Assembly (NCBI RefSeq): GCF_910591885.1
Contig: NW_025963558.1
Location: forward strand, 310,001-374,000
From: Bombus terrestris
Lineage: Eukaryota > Arthropoda > Insecta > Hymenoptera > Apidae
DNA: 64,000 nt
Direction of reading: 5' to 3'
Position 1 is the stretch's first letter. Each line of letters begins with the position of its first letter. Position numbers and translations under genes: made by a program. Positions 41,301 through 56,861 of this stretch are shown in pieces. A model generated the notes under the pieces. That model ran no database searches. It was not told where the DNA came from and worked only from the letters and a program-made list of their open reading frames with translations.

Positions 41301-43490
41301 CGTTATGTCGTATTACGTTATACCGTATGACGTTATATTGTGTTACTTTATGACGTATGCCGTCATGTAGTATTACGTTATAACATATGACGTCATGTAG
41401 TAATACGATATAACGTACAACGTTACATAGAATTACGATATAACGCACAACGTTATGTCGTATTACGTTATAACGTATCATGTCATGTAGTATTACGTTA
41501 TAACGAATGACGTTATGGAGTATTACGTTATAACGTATGACGTCATGTGGTATTACGTTATTACGAATAACGTTATATTATGTTACTTTATGACATATGA
41601 CGTCATGTAGTATTACTTTATGACGTATGACGTCATGTAGTATTACTTTATGACGTATGACGTCATGTAGTATTACTTTATGACGTATGACGTCATGTAG
41701 TATTACTTTATGACGTATGACGTCATGTAGTATTTCGTTATAACGTATGACATTATGCAGTATTACGATATAACGTATGACGGTATGCAGTATTACGTTA
41801 TAACGTATGACGTTATGCAGTATTACGATATAACGTATGACGGTATGCAGTATTACGTTATAACGTATGACGTTATGCAGTATTACGTTATAACGTATGA
41901 CGTTATGTATTAGTACGATATAACGTATGACGTTATGCAGTATGAGGTTATAGCGTATGACGTCATGTAGTTTTGCGTTATAACGTATGACGTCATGTAG
42001 TATTACGATATAACGTACAACGTTATGCAGTATTAGGTTATAACGTATGACGTTATGGAGTATTACGTTATTACGTATGACGTCATGTGGTATTACGTTA
42101 TTACGAATAACGTTATATTGTGTTATTTTATAACGTATGACCATATGTTGTATTACGTTATAACGTATAAAGGCATGTAGTATTACGCTGTAACGTACGG
42201 CGTCATGTAGAATTACGTTATAACGTATTCCGTCATGTAGTATTACGTTATAACATATGACGTCATGTAGTATTACGATATAACGTACAACGTTATATAG
42301 AATTACGATATAAGGCACAACGTTATGTCGTATTACGTTATAACTTATCATGTCATGTAGTATTACGTTATTACGAATATCGTAATATTGTGTTACTTTA
42401 TGACGTATGACGTCATGTAATATTGCTTTATGACGTATGACGTCATGCAGTATTTCCTTATAACGTATGACGTTATGTAGTATTACGATATAACGTATGA
42501 CGTTATGCAGTACTACGTTATAACGTATGACGTTATGTAGTGTTACGTTATAACGTATGACGTTATGTATTAGTACGATATAACGTATGACGTTATGCAG
42601 TATGAGGTTATAACGTATGACGTCATGTAGTTTTGCGTTATAACGTATGACGTCATGTAGTATTAGGTTATAACGTATGCCGTCATGTAGTATTACGTTA
42701 TAACATATGACGTCATGTAGTAATACGATATAACGCACAACGTTATGTCGTATTACGTTATAACTTATCATGTCATGTAGTATTACGTTATAGCGTATGA
42801 CGTCATGTACTATTACGTTATTACGAATAACGTTATATTGTATGACTTTATGACGTATGACGTCATGTAGTATTAGGTTATAACGTATGACGTTATGTAT
42901 TATTACGATATAACGTATGACGTTAAGCAGTATTAGGTTATAACGTATGACGTCATGTGGTATTACATTATTACGAATAACGTTATATTATGTTACGTCA
43001 TGTAGTATTACTTTATGACGTATGACGTCATGTAGTATTACTATATGACGTATGACGTCATGTAGTATTAGGTTATAAAGTATGACGTTATGTATTATTA
43101 GGTTATAACGTATGACGTTATGTAGTATTACGATATAACGTATGACGTTATGCAGTACTACGTTATAACGTATGACGTTATGTAGTGTTACGTTATAATG
43201 TATGACGTTATGTAGCATTACGGTATTACGAATAACGTTGTATTGTGTTACTTTATAACGTATGACGTTATGTAGTGTTACGTTATAACGTATGACGCCG
43301 TGTAGTATTACGTTATAAGTATAACATTATGTAGTATCACGTTATAGCGTATGACGTCATGTAGTATTACGTTATTACGAATATCGTAATATTGTGTTAC
43401 TTTATGACGTATGACGTCATGTAATATTGCTTTATGACGTATGACGTCATGTAGTATTTCCTTATAACGTATGACGTTATGTAGTATTAC
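38395..43490. repeat. About 5.1-kb segment, second copy
   Basis: Partner of 23,625-28,780, with the same private variants and the same internal 1,590-bp duplication (about 39,310 and 40,900). Its right part, from about 40,738, was copied once more as part of the 6,959-bp repeat. Confidence 0.8.
43306..43334. repeat. 29-bp short unit 8
   Basis: Lies in the first 6,959-bp repeat and corresponds to 50,265 in the second. Confidence 0.9.
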
Positions 43491-43514
43491 GATATAACGT
43501 ATGACGTCATGTAG

Positions 43515-43664
43515 TATTACTTTATGACGTATGACGTCATGTAGTATTACTTTATGACGTATGACGTCATGTAGTATTACTTTATGACGTATGACGTCAT
43601 GTAGTATTACTTTATGACGTATGACGTCATGTAGTATTACTTTATGACGTATGACGTCATGTAG
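43515..43664. repeat. Run of five TATTACTTTATGACG units
   Basis: Follows a TATTACGATATAACG unit. It is matched by 50,474-50,623 in the second 6,959-bp repeat with the same unit count. Confidence 0.9.
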
Positions 43665-43889
43665 TATTTCGTTATAACGTATGACGTTATGCAGTATTAC
43701 GATATAACGTATGACGTTATGCAGTATTACGTTATAACGTATGACGTTATGCAGTATTACGTTATAACGTATGACGTTATGCAGTATTACGATATAACGT
43801 ATGACGTTATGCAGTATTAGGTTATAACGTATAACGTCATGTGGTATTACGTTATTACGAATAACGTTATATTATGTTACGTCATGTAG

Positions 43890-44069
43890 TATTACTTTAT
43901 GACGTATGACGTCATGTAGTATTACTTTATGACGTATGACGTCATGTAGTATTACTTTATGACGTATGACGTCAGGTAGTATTACTTTATGACGTATGAC
44001 GTCATGTAGTATTACTTTATGACGTATGACGTCATGTAGTATTACTTTATGACGTATGACGTCATGTAG
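43890..44069. repeat. Run of six TATTACTTTATGACG units
   Basis: Follows a half-unit junction. The third unit ends GTCAGGTAG, a change shared with 50,849-51,028 in the second 6,959-bp repeat. Confidence 0.9.
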
Positions 44070-45720
44070 TATTTCGTTATAACGTATGACGTTATGTATT
44101 AGTACGATATAACGTATGACGTTATGCAGTATGAGGTTATAGCGTATGACGTCATGTAGTATTTCCTTATAACGTATGACGTTATGTAGTATTACGATAT
44201 AACGTATGACGTTAAGCAGTATTAGGTTATAACGTATGACGTCATGTGGTATTACGTTATTACGAATAACGTTATATTATGTTACGTCATGTAGTATTAC
44301 TTTATGACGTATGACGTCATGTAGTATTACTTTATGACGTATGACGTCATGTAGTATTACTTTATGACGTATGACGTCATGTAGTATTACTTTATGACGT
44401 ATGACGTCATGTTGTATTTCGTTATAACGTATGACGTTATGCAGTATTACGATATAACGTATGACGGTATGCAGTATTACGTTATAACGTATGATGTTAT
44501 GCAGTATTACGATATAACGTATGACGGTATGCAGTATTACGTTATAACGTATGACGTTATGCAGTATTACGTTATAACGTATGACGTTATGTATTAGTAC
44601 GATATAACGTATGACGTTATGCAGTATGAGGTTATAGCGTATGACGTCATGTAGTTTTGCGTTATAACGTATGACGTCATGTAGTATTACGATATAACGT
44701 ACAACGTTATGCAGTATTAGGTTATAACGTATGACGTTATGGAGTATTACGTTATTACGTATGACGTCATGTGGTATTACGTTATTACGAATAACGTTAT
44801 ATTGTGTTATTTTATAACGTATGACCTTATGTTGTATTACGTTATAACGTATAAAGGCACGTAGTATTACGCTGTAACGTACGGCGTCATGTAGAATTAC
44901 GTTATAACGTATTCCGTCATGTAGTATTACGTTATAACATATGACGTCATGTAGTATTACGATATAACGTACAACGTTATATAGAATTACGATATAACGC
45001 ACAACGTTATGTCGTATTACGTTATAACTTATCATGTCATGTAGTATTACGTTATTACGAATATCGTAATATTGTGTTACTTTATGACGTATGACGTCAT
45101 GTAATATTGCTTTATGACGTATGACGTCATGTAGTATTTCCTTATAACGTATGACGTTATGTAGTATTACGATATAACGTATGACGTTATGCAGTACTAC
45201 GTTATAACGTATGACGTTATGTAGTGTTACGTTATAACGTATGACGTTATGTATTAGTACGATATAACGTATGACGTTATGCAGTATGAGGTTATAACGT
45301 ATGACGTCATGTAGTTTTGCGTTATAACGTATGACGTCATGTAGTATTACTTTATGACGTATGACGTCATGTAGTATTATGCTATAACATATGCCGTCAT
45401 GTAGTAGTACGTTATAACATATGACGTCATGTAATATTACGATATAACGTACAGCGTTATATAGAATTACGATATAACGCACAACGTTATGTCGTATTAC
45501 GTTATACCGTATGACGTTATATTGTGTTACTTTATGACGTATGACGTCATGTAGTATTACTTTATGACGTATGCCGTAATGTAGTATTACGTTATAACAT
45601 ATGACGTCATGTAGTAATACGATATAACGTACAACGTTATATAGAATTACGATATATCGCACAACGTTATGTCGTATTACGTTATAACGTATCATGTCAT
45701 GTAGTATTACGTTATAACGA

Positions 45721-45960
45721 ATGACGTTATGGAGTATTACGTTATAACGTATGACGCCATGTGGTATTACGTTATTACGAATAACGTTATATTATGTTAC
45801 TTTATGACATATGACGTCATGTAGTATTACTTTATGACGTATGACGTTATGGAGTATTACGTTATAACGTATGACGCCATGTGGTATTACGTTATTACGA
45901 ATAACGTTATATTATGTTACTTTATGACATATGACGTCATGTAGTATTACTTTATGACGT
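45721..45960. repeat. 120-bp tandem duplication of a boundary module
   Basis: 45,721-45,840 is repeated at 45,841-45,960. The same pair is present at 52,681-52,920, so this duplication is older than the 6,959-bp one. Confidence 0.85.
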
Positions 45961-47696
45961 ATGACGTCATGTAGTATTACTTTATGACGTATGACGTCAT
46001 GTAGTATTACTTTATGACGTATGACGTCATGTAGTATTACTTTATGACGTATGACGTCATGTAGTATTATGTTATAACATATGCCGTCATGTAGTATTAC
46101 GTTAAAACATATGACGTCATGTAGTATTACGATATAACGTACAGCGTTATATAGAATTACGATATAACGCACAACGTTATGTCGTATTACGTTATACCGT
46201 ATGACGTTATATTGTGTTACTTTATGACGTATGACGTCATGTAGTATTACTTTATGACGTATGACGTCATGTAGTATTATGTTATAACGTATGACGTCAT
46301 GTAGTATTACGTTATAACATATGACGTCATGTAGTAATACGATATAACGTACAACGTTATATAGAATTACGATATAACGCACAACGTTGTGTCGTATTAC
46401 GTTATAACTTATCATGTCATGTAGTATTACGTTATAGCGTATGACGTCATGTACTATTACGTTATTACGAATTTCGTAATATTGTGTTACTTTACGACGT
46501 ATGACGTCATGTAGTATTACTTTATGACGTATGACGTCATGTAGTATTACTTTATGACGTATGACGTCATGTAGTATTACTTTATGACGTATGACGTCAT
46601 GTAGTATTACGATATAACGTACAACGTTATATAGAATTACGATATAACGCACAACGTTATGTCGTATTACGTTATAACATATCATGTCATGTAGTATTAC
46701 GTTATAACGTATGACGTTATGTAGTATTACGTTATTACGAATAACGTTATATTGTGTAACTTTATAACGTATGACCTTATGTTGTATTACGTTATAACGT
46801 ATAAAGACATGTAGTATTACGTTATAACGTATGACGTCATGAGGTATTACGCTATTACGAATATCGTAATATTGTATGACTTTATGACGTATGACGTCAT
46901 GTAGTATTAGGTTATAACGTATGACGTTATGTATTATTACGATATAACGTATGACGTTAAGCAGTATTAGGTTATAACGTATGACGTTATGTAGTATTAG
47001 GTTATAACGTATGACGTAATGTAGTTTTACGTTACAACGTATGACGTTATGTAGTATTACGTTACCACGAATAACGTTATATTGTGTTACTTTATAACGT
47101 GTGACCTTTTGTTGTATCACGTTATAACGTATAAAGACATGTAGTATTACGTTGTAACGTATGACGTCATGTAGTATTACTTTATAACATATGCCGTCAT
47201 GTAGTATTACGTTATAACATATGACGTCATGTAGTATTACGATATAACATACAGCGTTATATAGAATTACGATATAACGCACAACGTTATGTCGTATTAC
47301 GTTATACCGTATGACGTTATATTGTGTTACTTTATGACGTATGCCGTCATGTAGTATTACGTTATAACATATGACGTCATGTAGTAATACGATATAACGT
47401 ACAACGTTACATAGAATTACGATATAACGCACAACGTTATGTCGTATTACGTTATAACGTATCATGTCATGTAGTATTATGTTATAACGAATGACGTTAT
47501 GGAGTATTACGTTATAACGTATGACGTCATGTGGTATTACGTTATTACGAATAACGTTATATTATGTTACGTCATGTAGTATTACTTTATGACGTGTGAC
47601 GTCATGTAGTATTACTTTGTGACGTATGACGTCATGTAGTATTACTTTATGACGTATGACGTCATGTAGTATTACTTTATGACGTATGACGTCATG

Positions 47697-50600
47697 TAGT
47701 ATTTCGTTATAACGTATGACGTTATGCAGTATTACGATATAACGTATGACGTTATGCGGTATTAGGTTATAACGTATGACGTCATGTAGTATTACTTTAT
47801 GACGTATGACGTCATGTAGTATTACTTTATGACGTATGACGTCATGTAGTATTTCGTTTTAACGTACAACGTTATATATAATTACGATATAACGCACAAC
47901 GTTATGTCGTATTACGTTGTAACTTATCATGTCATGTAGTATTACGTTATAACGTATGACGTCATGTGGTATTACGTTATTACGAATATCGTAATATTGT
48001 ATTACTTTATGATGTATGACGTCATGTAGTATTACTATATGACGTATGACGTCATGTAGTATTACTATATGACGTATGACGTCATGTAGTATTAGGTTAT
48101 AACGTATGAAGTTATGTATTATTACGATATAACGTATGACGTTAAGCAGTATTATGTTATAACATATGCCGTCATGTAGTATTACGTTATAACATATGAC
48201 GTCATGTAGTATTACGATATAACGTACAGCGTTATATAGAATTACGATATAACGCACAACGTTATGTCGTATTACGTTATACCGTATGACGTTATATTGT
48301 GTTACTTTATGACGTATGCCGTCATGTAGTATTACGTTATAACATATGACGTCATGTAGTAATACGATATAACGTACAACGTTACATAGAATTACGATAT
48401 AACGCACAACGTTATGTCGTATTACGTTATAACGTATCATGTCATGTAGTATTACGTTATAACGAATGACGTTATGGAGTATTACGTTATAACGTATGAC
48501 GTCATGTGGTATTACGTTATTACGAATAACGTTATATTATGTTACTTTATGACATATGACGTCATGTAGTATTACTTTATGACGTATGACGTCATGTAGT
48601 ATTACTTTATGACGTATGACGTCATGTAGTATTACTTTATGACGTATGACGTCATGTAGTATTACTTTATGACGTATGACGTCATGTAGTATTTCGTTAT
48701 AACGTATGACATTATGCAGTATTACGATATAACGTATGACGGTATGCAGTATTACGTTATAACGTATGACGTTATGCAGTATTACGATATAACGTATGAC
48801 GGTATGCAGTATTACGTTATAACGTATGACGTTATGCAGTATTACGTTATAACGTATGACGTTATGTATTAGTACGATATAACGTATGACGTTATGCAGT
48901 ATGAGGTTATAGCGTATGACGTCATGTAGTTTTGCGTTATAACGTATGACGTCATGTAGTATTACGATATAACGTACAACGTTATGCAGTATTAGGTTAT
49001 AACGTATGACGTTATGGAGTATTACGTTATTACGTATGACGTCATGTGGTATTACGTTATTACGAATAACGTTATATTGTGTTATTTTATAACGTATGAC
49101 CATATGTTGTATTACGTTATAACGTATAAAGGCATGTAGTATTACGCTGTAACGTACGGCGTCATGTAGAATTACGTTATAACGTATTCCGTCATGTAGT
49201 ATTACGTTATAACATATGACGTCATGTAGTATTACGATATAACGTACAACGTTATATAGAATTACGATATAAGGCACAACGTTATGTCGTATTACGTTAT
49301 AACTTATCATGTCATGTAGTATTACGTTATTACGAATATCGTAATATTGTGTTACTTTATGACGTATGACGTCATGTAATATTGCTTTATGACGTATGAC
49401 GTCATGCAGTATTTCCTTATAACGTATGACGTTATGTAGTATTACGATATAACGTATGACGTTATGCAGTACTACGTTATAACGTATGACGTTATGTAGT
49501 GTTACGTTATAACGTATGACGTTATGTATTAGTACGATATAACGTATGACGTTATGCAGTATGAGGTTATAACGTATGACGTCATGTAGTTTTGCGTTAT
49601 AACGTATGACGTCATGTAGTATTAGGTTATAACGTATGCCGTCATGTAGTATTACGTTATAACATATGACGTCATGTAGTAATACGATATAACGCACAAC
49701 GTTATGTCGTATTACGTTATAACTTATCATGTCATGTAGTATTACGTTATAGCGTATGACGTCATGTACTATTACGTTATTACGAATAACGTTATATTGT
49801 ATGACTTTATGACGTATGACGTCATGTAGTATTAGGTTATAACGTATGACGTTATGTATTATTACGATATAACGTATGACGTTAAGCAGTATTAGGTTAT
49901 AACGTATGACGTCATGTGGTATTACGTTATTACGAATAACGTTATATTATGTTACGTCATGTAGTATTACTTTATGACGTATGACGTCATGTAGTATTAC
50001 TATATGACGTATGACGTCATGTAGTATTAGGTTATAAAGTATGACGTTATGTATTATTAGGTTATAACGTATGACGTTATGTAGTATTACGATATAACGT
50101 ATGACGTTATGCAGTACTACGTTATAACGTATGACGTTATGTAGTGTTACGTTATAATGTATGACGTTATGTAGCATTACGGTATTACGAATAACGTTGT
50201 ATTGTGTTACTTTATAACGTATGACGTTATGTAGTGTTACGTTATAACGTATGACGCCGTGTAGTATTACGTTATAAGTATAACATTATGTAGTATCACG
50301 TTATAGCGTATGACGTCATGTAGTATTACGTTATTACGAATATCGTAATATTGTGTTACTTTATGACGTATGACGTCATGTAATATTGCTTTATGACGTA
50401 TGACGTCATGTAGTATTTCCTTATAACGTATGACGTTATGTAGTATTACGATATAACGTATGACGTCATGTAGTATTACTTTATGACGTATGACGTCATG
50501 TAGTATTACTTTATGACGTATGACGTCATGTAGTATTACTTTATGACGTATGACGTCATGTAGTATTACTTTATGACGTATGACGTCATGTAGTATTACT

Positions 50601-53600
50601 TTATGACGTATGACGTCATGTAGTATTTCGTTATAACGTATGACGTTATGCAGTATTACGATATAACGTATGACGTTATGCAGTATTACGTTATAACGTA
50701 TGACGTTATGCAGTATTACGTTATAACGTATGACGTTATGCAGTATTACGATATAACGTATGACGTTATGCAGTATTAGGTTATAACGTATGACGTCATG
50801 TGGTATTACGTTATTACGAATAACGTTATATTATGTTACGTCATGTAGTATTACTTTATGACGTATGACGTCATGTAGTATTACTTTATGACGTATGACG
50901 TCATGTAGTATTACTTTATGACGTATGACGTCAGGTAGTATTACTTTATGACGTATGACGTCATGTAGTATTACTTTATGACGTATGACGTCATGTAGTA
51001 TTACTTTATGACGTATGACGTCATGTAGTATTTCGTTATAACGTATGACGTTATGTATTAGTACGATATAACGTATGACGTTATGCAGTATGAGGTTATA
51101 GCGTATGACGTCATGTAGTATTTCCTTATAACGTATGACGTTATGTAGTATTACGATATAACGTATGACGTTAAGCAGTATTAGGTTATAACGTATGACG
51201 TCATGTGGTATTACGTTATTACGAATAACGTTATATTATGTTACGTCATGTAGTATTACTTTATGACGTATGACGTCATGTAGTATTACTTTATGACGTA
51301 TGACGTCATGTAGTATTACTTTATGACGTATGACGTCATGTAGTATTACTTTATGACGTATGACGTCATGTTGTATTTCGTTATAACGTATGACGTTATG
51401 CAGTATTACGATATAACGTATGACGGTATGCAGTATTACGTTATAACGTATGATGTTATGCAGTATTACGATATAACGTATGACGGTATGCAGTATTACG
51501 TTATAACGTATGACGTTATGCAGTATTACGTTATAACGTATGACGTTATGTATTAGTACGATATAACGTATGACGTTATGCAGTATGAGGTTATAGCGTA
51601 TGACGTCATGTAGTTTTGCGTTATAACGTATGACGTCATGTAGTATTACGATATAACGTACAACGTTATGCAGTATTAGGTTATAACGTATGACGTTATG
51701 GAGTATTACGTTATTACGTATGACGTCATGTGGTATTACGTTATTACGAATAACGTTATATTGTGTTATTTTATAACGTATGACCTTATGTTGTATTACG
51801 TTATAACGTATAAAGGCACGTAGTATTACGCTGTAACGTACGGCGTCATGTAGAATTACGTTATAACGTATTCCGTCATGTAGTATTACGTTATAACATA
51901 TGACGTCATGTAGTATTACGATATAACGTACAACGTTATATAGAATTACGATATAACGCACAACGTTATGTCGTATTACGTTATAACTTATCATGTCATG
52001 TAGTATTACGTTATTACGAATATCGTAATATTGTGTTACTTTATGACGTATGACGTCATGTAATATTGCTTTATGACGTATGACGTCATGTAGTATTTCC
52101 TTATAACGTATGACGTTATGTAGTATTACGATATAACGTATGACGTTATGCAGTACTACGTTATAACGTATGACGTTATGTAGTGTTACGTTATAACGTA
52201 TGACGTTATGTATTAGTACGATATAACGTATGACGTTATGCAGTATGAGGTTATAACGTATGACGTCATGTAGTTTTGCGTTATAACGTATGACGTCATG
52301 TAGTATTACTTTATGACGTATGACGTCATGTAGTATTATGCTATAACATATGCCGTCATGTAGTAGTACGTTATAACATATGACGTCATGTAATATTACG
52401 ATATAACGTACAGCGTTATATAGAATTACGATATAACGCACAACGTTATGTCGTATTACGTTATACCGTATGACGTTATATTGTGTTACTTTATGACGTA
52501 TGACGTCATGTAGTATTTCTTTATAACGTATGCCGTAATGTAGTATTACGTTATAACATATGACGTCATGTAGTAATACGATATAACGTACAACGTTATA
52601 TAGAATTACGATATATCGCACAACGTTATGTCGTATTACGTTATAACGTATCATGTCATGTAGTATTACGTTATAACGAATGACGTTATGGAGTATTACG
52701 TTATAACGTATGACGCCATGTGGTATTACGTTATTACGAATAACGTTATATTATGTTACTTTATGACATATGACGTCATGTAGTATTACTTTATGACGTA
52801 TGACGTTATGGAGTATTACGTTATAACGTATGACGCCATGTGGTATTACGTTATTACGAATAACGTTATATTATGTTACTTTATGACATATGACGTCATG
52901 TAGTATTACTTTATGACGTATGACGTCATGTAGTATTACTTTATGACGTATGACGTCATGTAGTATTACTTTATGACGTATGACGTCATGTAGTATTACT
53001 TTATGACGTATGACGTCATGTAGTATTATGTTATAACATATGCCGTCATGTAGTATTACGTTAAAACATATGACGTCATGTAGTATTACGATATAACGTA
53101 CAGCGTTATATAGAATTACGATATAACGCACAACGTTATGTCGTATTACGTTATACCGTATGACGTTATATTGTGTTACTTTATGACGTATGACGTCATG
53201 TAGTATTACTTTATGACGTATGACGTCATGTAGTATTATGTTATAACGTATGACGTCATGTAGTATTACGTTATAACATATGACGTCATGTAGTAATACG
53301 ATATAACGTACAACGTTATATAGAATTACGATATAACGCACAACGTTGTGTCGTATTACGTTATAACTTATCATGTCATGTAGTATTACGTTATAGCGTA
53401 TGACGTCATGTACTATTACGTTATTACGAATTTCGTAATATTGTGTTACTTTACGACGTATGACGTCATGTAGTATTACTTTATGACGTATGACGTCATG
53501 TAGTATTACTTTATGACGTATGACGTCATGTAGTATTACTTTATGACGTATGACGTCATGTAGTATTACGATATAACGTACAACGTTATATAGAATTACG

Positions 53601-54734
53601 ATATAACGCACAACGTTATGTCGTATTACGTTATAACATATCATGTCATGTAGTATTACGTTATAACGTATGACGTTATGTAGTATTACGTTATTACGAA
53701 TAACGTTATATTGTGTAACTTTATAACGTATGACCTTATGTTGTATTACGTTATAACGTATAAAGACATGTAGTATTACGTTATAACGTATGACGTCATG
53801 AGGTATTACGCTATTACGAATATCGTAATATTGTATGACTTTATGACGTATGACGTCATGTAGTATTAGGTTATAACGTATGACGTTATGTATTATTACG
53901 ATATAACGTATGACGTTAAGCAGTATTAGGTTATAACGTATGACGTTATGTAGTATTAGGTTATAACGTATGACGTAATGTAGTTTTACGTTACAACGTA
54001 TGACGTTATGTAGTATTACGTTACCACGAATAACGTTATATTGTGTTACTTTATAACGTGTGACCTTTTGTTGTATCACGTTATAACGTATAAAGACATG
54101 TAGTATTACGTTGTAACGTATGACGTCATGTAGTATTACTTTATAACATATGCCGTCATGTAGTATTACGTTATAACATATGACGTCATGTAGTATTACG
54201 ATATAACATACAGCGTTATATAGAATTACGATATAACGCACAACGTTATGTCGTATTACGTTATACCGTATGACGTTATATTGTGTTACTTTATGACGTA
54301 TGCCGTCATGTAGTATTACGTTATAACATATGACGTCATGTAGTAATACGATATAACGTACAACGTTACATAGAATTACGATATAACGCACAACGTTATG
54401 TCGTATTACGTTATAACGTATCATGTCATGTAGTATTATGTTATAACGAATGACGTTATGGAGTATTACGTTATAACGTATGACGTCATGTGGTATTACG
54501 TTATTACGAATAACGTTATATTATGTTACGTCATGTAGTATTACTTTATGACGTGTGACGTCATGTAGTATTACTTTGTGACGTATGACGTCATGTAGTA
54601 TTACTTTATGACGTATGACGTCATGTAGTATTACTTTATGACGTATGACGTCATGTAGTATTTCGTTATAACGTATGACGTTATGCAGTATTACGATATA
54701 ACGTATGACGTTATGCGGTATTAGGTTATAACGT
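47697..54734. repeat. 6,959-bp higher-order repeat, second copy
   Basis: Second copy, with alpha tags at 49,158 and 51,842, gamma tag near 53,430 and short unit at 50,265. It departs from the first copy at about 54,734, where a GTTATGGAG boundary module follows instead of a TATTACTTTATGACG unit. Confidence 0.85.
50265..50293. repeat. 29-bp short unit 9
   Basis: Lies in the second 6,959-bp repeat. Confidence 0.9.
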
Positions 54735-54823
54735 ATGACGTTATGGAGTATTACGTTATAACGTATGACGTCATGTGGTATTACGTTATTACGAATAACG
54801 TTATATTATGTTACGTCATGTAG

Positions 54824-55033
54824 TATTACTTTATCACGTATGACGTCATGTAGTATTACTTTATGACGTATGACGTTATGTAGTATTACTTTATGACGTA
54901 TGACGTCATGTAGTATTACTTTATGACGTATGACGTCATGTAGTATTACTTTATGACGTATGACGTCATGTAGTATTACTCTATGACGTATGACGTCATG
55001 TAGTATTACTTTATGACGTATGACGTCATGTAG
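54824..55033. repeat. Run of seven TATTACTTTATGACG units with fixed variants
   Basis: The first unit has TTATCACG, the second ends TTATGTAG and the sixth has TTACTCTATG. The same order of variants appears at 59,982-60,191, so the whole run was copied as one piece (offset 5,158 bp). Confidence 0.9.
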
Positions 55034-55933
55034 TATTTCGTTATAACGTATGACGTTATGCAGTATTACGATATAACGTATGACGCTATGCAGTATTAGG
55101 TTATAACGTATGACGTCATGTAGTATTACTTTATGACGTATGACGTCATGTAGTATTACTTTATGACGTATGACGTCATGTAGTATTTCGTTTTAACGTA
55201 CAACGTTATATAGAATTACGATATAACGCACAACGTTATGTCGTATTACGTTGTAACTTATCATGTCATGTAGTATTACGTTATAACGTATGACGTTATG
55301 TAGTATTACGTTATTACGAATAACGTTATATTGTGTAACTTTATAACGTATGACCTTATGTTGTATTACGTTATAACGTATAAAGACATGTAGTATTACG
55401 TTATAACGTATGACGTCATGTGGTATTACGTTATTACGAATATCGTAATATTGTATTACTTTATGACGTATGACGTCATGTAGTATTACTATATGACGTA
55501 TGACGTCATGTAGTATTACTATATGACGTATGACGTCATGTAGTATTACTATATGACGTATGACGTCATGTAGTATTACTATATGACGTATGACGTCATG
55601 TAGTATTACTATATGACGTATGACGTCATGTAGTATTAGGTTATAACGTATGAAGTTATGTATTATTACGATATAACGTATGACGTTATGCAGTATTAGG
55701 TTATAACGTATGACGTTATGTAGTATTAGGTTATAACGTATGGCGTTATGTAGTATTACGATATAACGTATGACGTTATGCAGTACTACGTTATAACGTA
55801 TGACGTTATGTAGTGTTACGTTATAATGTATGACGTTATGTAGCATTACGGTATTTCGAACAACGTTGTATTGTGTTACTCTATAACGTATGACGTTATG
55901 TAGTGTTACGTTATAACGTATGACGCCGTGTAG

Positions 55934-55962
55934 TATTACGTTATAAGTATAACATTATGTAG
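55934..55962. repeat. 29-bp short unit 10
   Basis: First of the 899-bp tandem pair. The upstream unit reads TTACTCTATAACG. Confidence 0.9.
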
Positions 55963-56832
55963 TATCACGTTATAGCGTATGACGTCATGTAGTATTACGT
56001 TATTACGAATATCGTAATATTGTGTTACTTTATGACGTATGACGTCATGTAATATTGCTTTATGACGTATGACGTCATGTAGTATTTCGTTTTAACGTAC
56101 AACGTTATATAGAATTACGATATAACGCACAACGTTATGTCGTATTACGTTGTAACTTATCATGTCATGTAGTATTACGTTATAACGTATGACGTTATGT
56201 AGTATTACGTTATTACGAATAACGTTATATTGTGTAACTTTATAACGTATGACCTTATGTTGTATTACGTTATAACGTATAAAGACATGTAGTATTACGT
56301 TATAACGTATGACGTCATGTGGTATTACGTTATTACGAATATCGTAATATTGTATTACTTTATGACGTATGACGTCATGTAGTATTACTATATGACGTAT
56401 GACGTCATGTAGTATTACTATATGACGTATGACGTCATGTAGTATTACTATATGACGTATGACGTCATGTAGTATTACTATATGACGTATGACGTCATGT
56501 AGTATTACTATATGACGTATGACGTCATGTAGTATTAGGTTATAACGTATGAAGTTATGTATTATTACGATATAACGTATGACGTTATGCAGTATTAGGT
56601 TATAACGTATGACGTTATGTAGTATTAGGTTATAACGTATGGCGTTATGTAGTATTACGATATAACGTATGACGTTATGCAGTACTACGTTATAACGTAT
56701 GACGTTATGTAGTGTTACGTTATAATGTATGACGTTATGTAGCATTACGGTATTTCGAACAACGTTGTATTGTGTTACTTTATAACGTATGACGTTATGT
56801 AGTGTTACGTTATAACGTATGACGCCGTGTAG

Positions 56833-56861
56833 TATTACGTTATAAGTATAACATTATGTAG
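56833..56861. repeat. 29-bp short unit 11
   Basis: Second of the 899-bp tandem pair. The upstream unit reads TTACTTTATAACG. Confidence 0.9.

Larger units (their letters stand above)
40738..47775. repeat. 6,959-bp higher-order repeat, first copy
   Basis: Matches 47,697-54,734 at a constant offset of 6,959 bp (231 units of 30 plus one of 29). The match is slightly longer than one period, as expected for a tandem duplication formed by unequal exchange. I saw only about five differences: A/G at 40,799 and 47,758; A/G at 42,967 and 49,926; A/G near 43,832 and 50,791; and two near 45,560 and 52,520. Not every base was compared. It contains alpha tags at 42,199 and 44,883. Confidence 0.85.

Noticed and set aside
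4187..51556. + strand open frames of 67 codons at 4187-4390, 44,394-44,597 and 51,353-51,556, and one of 61 codons at 12,360-12,545
   Set aside because: The 67-codon frames arise where unit variants ending ATGCAG replace the TAG stop with CAG. The three copies are copies of one block, and the 61-codon frame is a similar chance opening. They are composition effects, not genes.
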